This document shows positions 42,731 through 47,120 of a stretch of DNA of 47,120 nt, one piece after another. The translations under genes and the position numbers were made by a program. The DNA comes from Nitrospina sp. (lineage in GTDB: Bacteria; Nitrospinota; Nitrospinia; Nitrospinales; VA-1), in contig JABIAY010000051.1 in NCBI GenBank assembly GCA_018653085.1, positions 1 through 47,120 of the forward strand. Direction: 5' to 3'. Each line of letters begins with the position of its first letter. Positions within the stretch are counted from its first letter, which is position 1. The notes under the pieces are model-generated. The model was not told the origin of the DNA. It did not search any database and saw only the letters and a list, made by a program, of their open reading frames with translations.

Positions 42731-43054
42731 AGTAAGCCCTCGTCTCATAATTTTCCCCAAATTTATTGAACTAAATAGCACCTTCTGTAAACCAATAGCG
42801 CCTTCTGCAAATCAAGTGGAACTAAGTTTCAGAATCTATTGCTCTTAGAACTTATTCCCGTAAAAATATCATCCTATAATTATATTAAAATTACAACAAA
42901 AATTGTGAAATTTTTGTAATTTACTCGTAACCGTCGATATTCCAAACGTTTTGTTTTTAAAGACAAAACCGAAAACTATAGGTATATAAACATGGTAAAG
43001 GAATTGTGTTTCAACCACAACCCATAATTTGATTTTTTTGCGCTGCGGAGTGGC
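42731..43054 (-). other. AT-rich gap between tolB and pal
   Basis: 324 bp without a gene. It contains very AT-rich sequence (about 42870-42950) and no copy of the repeat family. It probably holds a promoter for pal, so pal may be regulated apart from tolQRAB. I see no clear -35/-10 pair. Confidence 0.4.
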
Positions 43055-44404
43055 TTAGTGACTGAAATATGAGGACCATGCGGGACTATGTCCTTTACTG
43101 GAGAAGGTCAACTGTCTTGCCTCCCCATTCCCCACTTTCTGGATGAAAAGATCGTACCGGTTATTCTCCCTCTTCCTATAAATCAGGAATCGACCATCTG
43201 GAGACCAACTGGGTTGTTCACAGCTTCCAGGGCCCGTAGTTATGACCCGGCTCTTATGTGTGTTCAGATCGTAGACTCTAATTTGAAATTTTTTCCCCAC
43301 TCTTGACGTGTAAGCAATTTGGTCTCCATTAGGAGACCAAGCCGGGTTATCGTTGTAAGAAGAACCGAAGGAGATACGGGTCACCTTGGATCGGTCTCCT
43401 TTAGATGAGTCCATAATATAAATTTGAGGAGCCCCGGTACCTGAGCGGTCAGAAGTGAAGGCAATTTTTTTCCCATCCGGAGACCATGTGGGTGACGTAT
43501 CAATATTGAAATGGCGGGTTAAGCGTTCCAGTTGGCGATCTTTATTCAAAGTATAAATCTCGGAATTCTGATCCCTGCTTAGCACCATTGCAATCTTCTG
43601 CATATCCGGAGACCATGCCGGTGCAGCATTCAGGCCTGGAAGACGATGCAGGGTCTGCCGCCTTCCCCCGTTAGTATCAATCATAATCAAGTCCGGGTTG
43701 CGCGCCGCGTAAGAGGTATAAATAATCCAGTTTCCATCTGGAGACCAGGCCGGGCTGAGATTGACCGTATGGTCATTCGTCAACCGCCTCAGGTTGTATC
43801 CGTCAAAATCAATGAGATAAATCTCCTTGCCACCATTTTCCTGATTTAAGAAAGCTATCTGAGTTTCTGCGATGCCGCGTTTTCCTGTCAGTTGCATGAC
43901 CACTTCATCGGCAAACCGGTGAACGACTTTTCGAAGCAGGTCACGTGAAGCTTTATAACGTTTGCCAAGCAGGAATCTTTTATTCACTGCGTCATAGAGC
44001 CGAAAAGTAAGAGTCTGGCCTTTCCCGTCTTTCAACACGGCATATTCCGTTTTAATAAGCCACTGGGCTCCTACCTGACGCCAGCTTCTGTAGTCCACCT
44101 TGGAGGTTGAGCGTTCCATTTTTTCCAATTCCTCAAACACCGGCTTTTGCAGGGAGGAAAACCATTCGGAAAGCATCAAATCCTTTTCCAGAATCTTTTT
44201 CGCTTCTTTTCCAATTCCTATAAAGTCTGCGGCAGAATCTTTCAAAACGAAATCTGTAATTGCCAAGGCAACTTTTTTCTGCGTCTTGCGTTCCAGATCA
44301 ATACGGATCCGAGACTCCGCAAAACCGGTCTGGGTCTGCAACAACACCAGAGCCATCAAAATCAGGGAGAAGTAAAAACCAGGTTTATTCGTCTTTGGGA
44401 ACAT
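43055..44404 (-). CDS. tolB: Tol-Pal system beta-propeller protein TolB
   Basis: Periplasmic protein of 449 residues that links TolA and Pal. A signal peptide (1-29, ending QTGFAES) is followed by the TolB N-terminal domain with YRSWRQVGAQWLIKTEY. A six-bladed propeller follows: NGGKEIYLIDFDGYNLRRLT, NLSPAWSPDGNWI, APAWSPDMQKIA, DTSPTWSPDGKKIAFTSDR, DNPAWSPNGDQIAYTSR and EQPSWSPDGRFLIYR. Length and blade count are normal. It overlaps the end of the TolA/TonB-like gene by 20 bp. Confidence 0.95.
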   Translation of the reverse strand: MFPKTNKPGFYFSLILMALVLLQTQTGFAESRIRIDLERKTQKKVALAITDFVLKDSAADFIGIGKEAKKILEKDLMLSEWFSSLQKPVFEELEKMERSTSKVDYRSWRQVGAQWLIKTEYAVLKDGKGQTLTFRLYDAVNKRFLLGKRYKASRDLLRKVVHRFADEVVMQLTGKRGIAETQIAFLNQENGGKEIYLIDFDGYNLRRLTNDHTVNLSPAWSPDGNWIIYTSYAARNPDLIMIDTNGGRRQTLHRLPGLNAAPAWSPDMQKIAMVLSRDQNSEIYTLNKDRQLERLTRHFNIDTSPTWSPDGKKIAFTSDRSGTGAPQIYIMDSSKGDRSKVTRISFGSSYNDNPAWSPNGDQIAYTSRVGKKFQIRVYDLNTHKSRVITTGPGSCEQPSWSPDGRFLIYRKRENNRYDLFIQKVGNGEARQLTFSSKGHSPAWSSYFSH

Positions 44405-45647
44405 ATTTGAAATATATATTTACATGAAGGTTAGACAACTTTAATTTTTTGGGTAATTCAGGGAAAGGTGCCGAATCCAGAACCGCCCGGACAGCCAGAG
44501 TATCCAAAGCCGCCACTCCTGAGCTTTTTTTGATGAAAGGTTTGTCAACATTCCCACGGGGGAAAATGTAAAAGGAGACAATGGTTTCCTGATTATGTTC
44601 TTCGGCTAAAGGCTCTTTCCAGTTTTTATAAATTTTTTCCTGAATCATGCCGACATATAATGATCGAAGGTCCGCACCCGGGGCCCCTTCCTTTTTCGCG
44701 AACACATAGGAGTCCCCTGTTCCCGATTCAGTTGTAGTCTGCGAAGCCTTGGGTAAGGTACGCAACTTGCTTTGAAAGCTGGAAGAGTCGGGCTGGGCTC
44801 GGGAAATTTTCACTTCCACCGGTTCTGACTCGACCGAAAAAGAATCGAATTTCTCGATAATGGAATCGTAAGTTTCATCACTTTTTTTTGCGCTTTCCAC
44901 GATCTCGGGTATTTCCGTTTTCAGGTCAGGAACAGGTACGACGGGAGAAACATCCAATTTGGCCAACTGCTCCAACTCCTTCAATAAGTCCACTTCAGGA
45001 GTTTTGGGTTTTTCGGGAAGGCTTTCTTCTACTTTAGGCTCTGCAAAATCTTCCAGAACATCTTCATGCAAGGGAACAGGCGCAACGGCCTTTTTATCTT
45101 TGATTTTTTTATTTTTTAAGGTTTCCAATTCCTGGAAGGTTTTTTCGGTAATGGGTTTCTGCTTAATCAGTTTGGCAGGAGGAGGCTTAATCTTTGGCTT
45201 TTCCAACCGCGCCAACTGGTCCAGCTCTTCCACCATTTTTTTCCCCGGCGGGATCACGAGAGCCTTTTTCCCCTCAAGCTTATTCAAATCTTCCAGGATT
45301 CTATTGGGCTTTGGCGTTTTTACCACTGGAACCTTTTTCACTTCAGCAGGCTTGGAAACCGTAGTTTTCTTTACTGCTGCTTTTTTTGGTGCTGCTTTTT
45401 TTTCAACAACCTTTTTCTTTGTCTTGGATTTTCTGGCTCTTGCCAGGGATTCGGAGCGTTTTTTCGCGGCAGACTTGGACCCTGTCGGTTCGCTGACCAG
45501 GCTCACCATAAACGCCGGGACAATCGTATTCTCTGGAAGAGTAGGTTTAGGAAGAAACAAGATAGCTGTCAATATCAGAAGATGCCAGAAAACAGAAAAC
45601 ACGAGCATCTGATTAAAATCAAAGGACTGAGAAAACTGGACTTTCAT
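44385..45647 (-). CDS. TolA/TonB-like energy-transducing protein
   Basis: A 420-residue protein with a single N-terminal membrane anchor (about 13-32, MLVFSVFWHLLILTAILFLP). A long periplasmic arm follows, first Lys/Ala-rich (KKKVVEKKAAPKKAAVKKTT) and then with loose repeats of EELDQLARLEKPK / DLLKELEQLAKLD type. The last 90 residues form a TonB/TolA C-terminal domain: YVGMIQEKIYKNWKEPL, ETIVSFYIFPRGNVDKPFIK, SSGVAALDTLAVRAVLDSAP and FPELPKKLKLSNLHVNIYFK. Placed between tolR and tolB, it is the TolA of this system, though its C-terminal domain is TonB-like. The gap to tolR is 5 bp. Confidence 0.88.
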   Translation of the reverse strand: MKVQFSQSFDFNQMLVFSVFWHLLILTAILFLPKPTLPENTIVPAFMVSLVSEPTGSKSAAKKRSESLARARKSKTKKKVVEKKAAPKKAAVKKTTVSKPAEVKKVPVVKTPKPNRILEDLNKLEGKKALVIPPGKKMVEELDQLARLEKPKIKPPPAKLIKQKPITEKTFQELETLKNKKIKDKKAVAPVPLHEDVLEDFAEPKVEESLPEKPKTPEVDLLKELEQLAKLDVSPVVPVPDLKTEIPEIVESAKKSDETYDSIIEKFDSFSVESEPVEVKISRAQPDSSSFQSKLRTLPKASQTTTESGTGDSYVFAKKEGAPGADLRSLYVGMIQEKIYKNWKEPLAEEHNQETIVSFYIFPRGNVDKPFIKKSSGVAALDTLAVRAVLDSAPFPELPKKLKLSNLHVNIYFKYVPKDE

Positions 45648-45652
45648 GATTC

Positions 45653-46045
45653 TTAAGGTTCTGTCACCATTCCAATATTTTGTACGCCAGCCTCCTTCAC
45701 AGCGGATAAGACATGCATGATAAAACCATAGTCCAGCGTCTTGTCTGCCCGCAGATAAACTCCACCTTCTTTATTGGCCTGGGCATACTGCTCCACATTA
45801 CGGGTTAACCCCATCAGGTTCGCCAGCTCCTCCTGCTTCCAGAATATTTTTTTATTACTCTTTAAAGTGATGGTTGGGATTTCTTTGATGGGAATAGGGG
45901 CGATCGATTCTTTAGGAAGCTGGACCTCCATGCCGTGTTGCATGAGTGGTGCTGTTATCATGAAAATAACCAGCAATACCAGCATGACATCCACAAATGG
46001 CGTCACGTTAATTTCCGCCAGGTACGGTCTTCGGTACTTTCTCAT
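45653..46045 (-). CDS. tolR: ExbD/TolR-family biopolymer transport protein
   Basis: Inner-membrane proton-channel subunit, 130 residues. The N-terminal INVTPFVDVMLVLLVIFMIT (12-31) contains the essential membrane Asp19. The periplasmic domain (about 40-130) has VQLPKE, the conserved VYLRADKTLDYGFIMHVLSA, and AGVQNIGMVTEP at the end. Normal length. Between tolQ (44 bp upstream) and the TolA-like gene (5 bp downstream). Confidence 0.94.
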   Translation of the reverse strand: MRKYRRPYLAEINVTPFVDVMLVLLVIFMITAPLMQHGMEVQLPKESIAPIPIKEIPTITLKSNKKIFWKQEELANLMGLTRNVEQYAQANKEGGVYLRADKTLDYGFIMHVLSAVKEAGVQNIGMVTEP

Positions 46046-46089
46046 AAACGATTCTATTGTAAAAGCCGGGAGAGGTGCTGTTTAACAGG

Positions 46090-46851
46090 TCACGAAAGAT
46101 CGAACGCTCTTTCCTCCACCGATTCCCGCACAAAGTTTTTTTCCGCCATATAAACAAAATCCCGCGAAAAATCATCCATAACAGATGTAAAGAGTACAAT
46201 TTTGTTATTGAAGTAATTAAAGAATATGACCGCCGGGATTGCCGCCACTAGCCCTGCGGCGGTTGCGATGAGTGCCTCCGCGATTCCAGGTGCCACACCT
46301 CCTATACTGGCTGTACCCTGCAACCCAATGGACCGGAAAGAGTGCATGATTCCCCAAACAGTCCCAAACAACCCAATAAAGGGAGTCGTGCTTCCCGTTG
46401 TAGCCAGAAACTCCAGTCGGTGCGACAGGCGTTCCACTTCCCGGTTGATGGCTTTATTGAGGGCAAGGCCAATGCCTTTCAAGTCCCTGGAGGTTACCAA
46501 CTCGCCTCCGGTAGCTGGAGATTCCCCGCGCTTTTTACGTTCTCCCCTGGCCATCTCCTGAAAAACATAAAGCTCACGATAGCCGGTCAGGAACATCCGG
46601 GCCAACGGACTGATCCGCAGCTCTTTAGCAAAGTTGTAAATATTCGTCAGATTTTCTGTCCTTGAGAAAGTCTCCAGAAATCGATCATCCTCATTTTTCG
46701 CCGCTCGATAGGTTCTGAACTTATTGATAATGATAGCCCACGACACGATGGAAAATATCAGGAGCAAAAGCAGGACACCTTTGGCCATCAAACTCGATTG
46801 CATGACCAACTCAACAAAACTCAAGGGGCTATCAGAAATTACATTTTGCAC
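46090..46851 (-). CDS. tolQ: ExbB/TolQ-family proton-channel protein
   Basis: Three membrane segments in 253 residues: near 22-43 (MAKGVLLLLLIFSIVSWAII), near 155-175 (TTPFIGLFGTVWGIMHSF) and near 190-210 (GIAEALIATAAGLVAAIPAV). TGSTTPFIGLFGTVWGIM and the AEALIATAAGLVAAIPA motifs carry the Thr and Ala/Gly pore residues of the family. The start is a GTG at 46851, with AGAGG seven bases upstream. It is the first gene of tolQR-tolA-tolB; the promoter should lie in 46852-46975, which is otherwise empty. Confidence 0.94.
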   Translation of the reverse strand: MQNVISDSPLSFVELVMQSSLMAKGVLLLLLIFSIVSWAIIINKFRTYRAAKNEDDRFLETFSRTENLTNIYNFAKELRISPLARMFLTGYRELYVFQEMARGERKKRGESPATGGELVTSRDLKGIGLALNKAINREVERLSHRLEFLATTGSTTPFIGLFGTVWGIMHSFRSIGLQGTASIGGVAPGIAEALIATAAGLVAAIPAVIFFNYFNNKIVLFTSVMDDFSRDFVYMAEKNFVRESVEERAFDLS

Positions 46852-46975
46852 ACGGAACCTCTTCGCAGGAAAGTGAGGCCCAAAGGCAGGACGCCAGAAG
46901 GTAAAATTTTATTTTCCTCTAAATAAATCAACAGTTTACTTTAATTAAATCTACGGTTTAAGTCAAATTTTATTG

Positions 46976-47120
46976 CCACTCGGCGTGGGGCCAGCTTGGT
47001 GTCACTTTATTTGGCGAGCAACAGGGTCAACTCGGCTCAATCAAGCCCTTGCCTAGTCGCCCCTGCGGCTAGCAGCCACTCGGCGTGGGGCCAGCTTGGT
47101 GTCACTTTATTTGGCGAGCA
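46976..47120 (+). repeat. Tandem repeat units with exact 100-bp period at the right edge
   Basis: The unit starting CCACTCGGCGTGGGGCCAGC at 46976 runs to 47075 and begins again, base for base, at 47076 to the window end (45 bp visible). Inner words are CACTTTATTTGGCGAGCA, AACTCGGCTCAATCAAGCCC, TTGCCTAGTCGCCCCTGCGG and CTAGCAG. It shows the unit length of the family and upstream placement to tolQ. Confidence 0.88.

Noticed and set aside
44959..45612. 217-residue frame antisense to the TolA-like gene
   Set aside because: Mirror of a Lys/Ala-rich coding sequence; Phe/Ser-rich low-complexity product with no ribosome binding site.
1938..47120. CRISPR array explanation for the repeats
   Set aside because: Copies are scattered, in both orientations, imperfect and at gene ends; no regular spacer pattern and no cas gene.
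1..47120. tRNA or rRNA genes
   Set aside because: I saw no cloverleaf-like sequence with a conserved TTCRA arm or rRNA segments in the gaps; short ones could still be missed by eye.

Overview
This 47.1 kb window looks like ordinary chromosome from a free-living diderm (Gram-negative-type) bacterium of medium GC. The diderm reading rests on a complete Tol-Pal cluster (tolQ, tolR, a TolA/TonB-like protein, tolB, pal), several lipoproteins with lipoboxes, and an envelope-type ABC exporter. Gene content and order (ffh, rpsP, KH protein, rimM, trmD, a TM1570-type methyltransferase, rplS, rnhB, recJ) resemble former Deltaproteobacteria and Nitrospinota. The NarK-type nitrate/nitrite carrier and the bacterial deoxyhypusine-synthase homologue fit a Nitrospina-like organism, but this assignment is inference and no 16S gene is present. 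I see no tRNA, rRNA, CRISPR array, prophage or intact transposase gene.

Layout. 1-1.8 kb (minus): MEMO-family protein, pcm and a small unknown protein. 2.2-4.6 kb (minus): MoeB-rhodanese fusion and a PLP aminotransferase. 4.7-8.0 kb (plus): YbbA/YbbP-like ABC transporter. 8.0-8.4 kb: a GIY-YIG gene inside an inverted-repeat cassette. 8.4-10.8 kb (minus): recJ and rnhB. 10.9-11.8 kb (plus): M48 lipoprotein protease. 11.9-16.2 kb (minus): a compact translation operon. 16.3-17.0 kb: queC. 17.2-18.4 kb (minus): a charged exported protein and a FolM-like reductase. 18.5-20.1 kb (plus): moaB and an RluD-type synthase. 20.1-20.9 kb: a gene-poor stretch with a cluster of DnaA-box-like 9-mers. 21.0-21.7 kb (minus): YchJ and a 50-residue protein. 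21.9-30.0 kb (plus): spermidine-synthase-like membrane protein, rodA, rng, a BamE-like lipoprotein, NarK-like carrier and ychF. 30.0-31.0 kb (minus): hydroxyacid dehydrogenase. 31.1-36.2 kb: radical SAM protein, a minus-strand flavin protein, queE, mutY and a CDF transporter. 36.4-40.4 kb (minus): DHS-like protein, bcp, ispD and radA. 40.5-46.9 kb (minus): Tol-Pal with an extra exported coiled-coil protein.

The most unusual feature is not a gene. A family of interspersed repeats of about 100 bp occurs at least a dozen times, in both orientations and often as head-to-head pairs that form long imperfect palindromes. Their outer ends read CCACTAGGCG, or CGCCTAGTGG on the other strand. At 13 gene ends the element starts or stops exactly at the stop codon, and for 8 of these the TAG stop codon is inside or at the edge of the element. 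Where two convergent genes meet (36.24-36.42 kb), one element supplies both stop codons. The units contain exchangeable hairpin tips, including five copies of one 15-bp palindrome, and some carry CCCCT/AGGGG hairpins that could end transcription. The pattern recalls REP/BIME elements mobilised by RAYT-type enzymes, but the sequence and the precise link to stop codons look distinctive. Two further inverted-repeat units of a different, widespread type (GTCAT..GAGCG..AAGC..ATC) occur at 8.0-8.4 kb, with a GIY-YIG gene inside, and at 35.0 kb, without one.

Start sites were moved from the longest reading frame where ribosome binding sites or family length pointed to an internal start; each entry says so.
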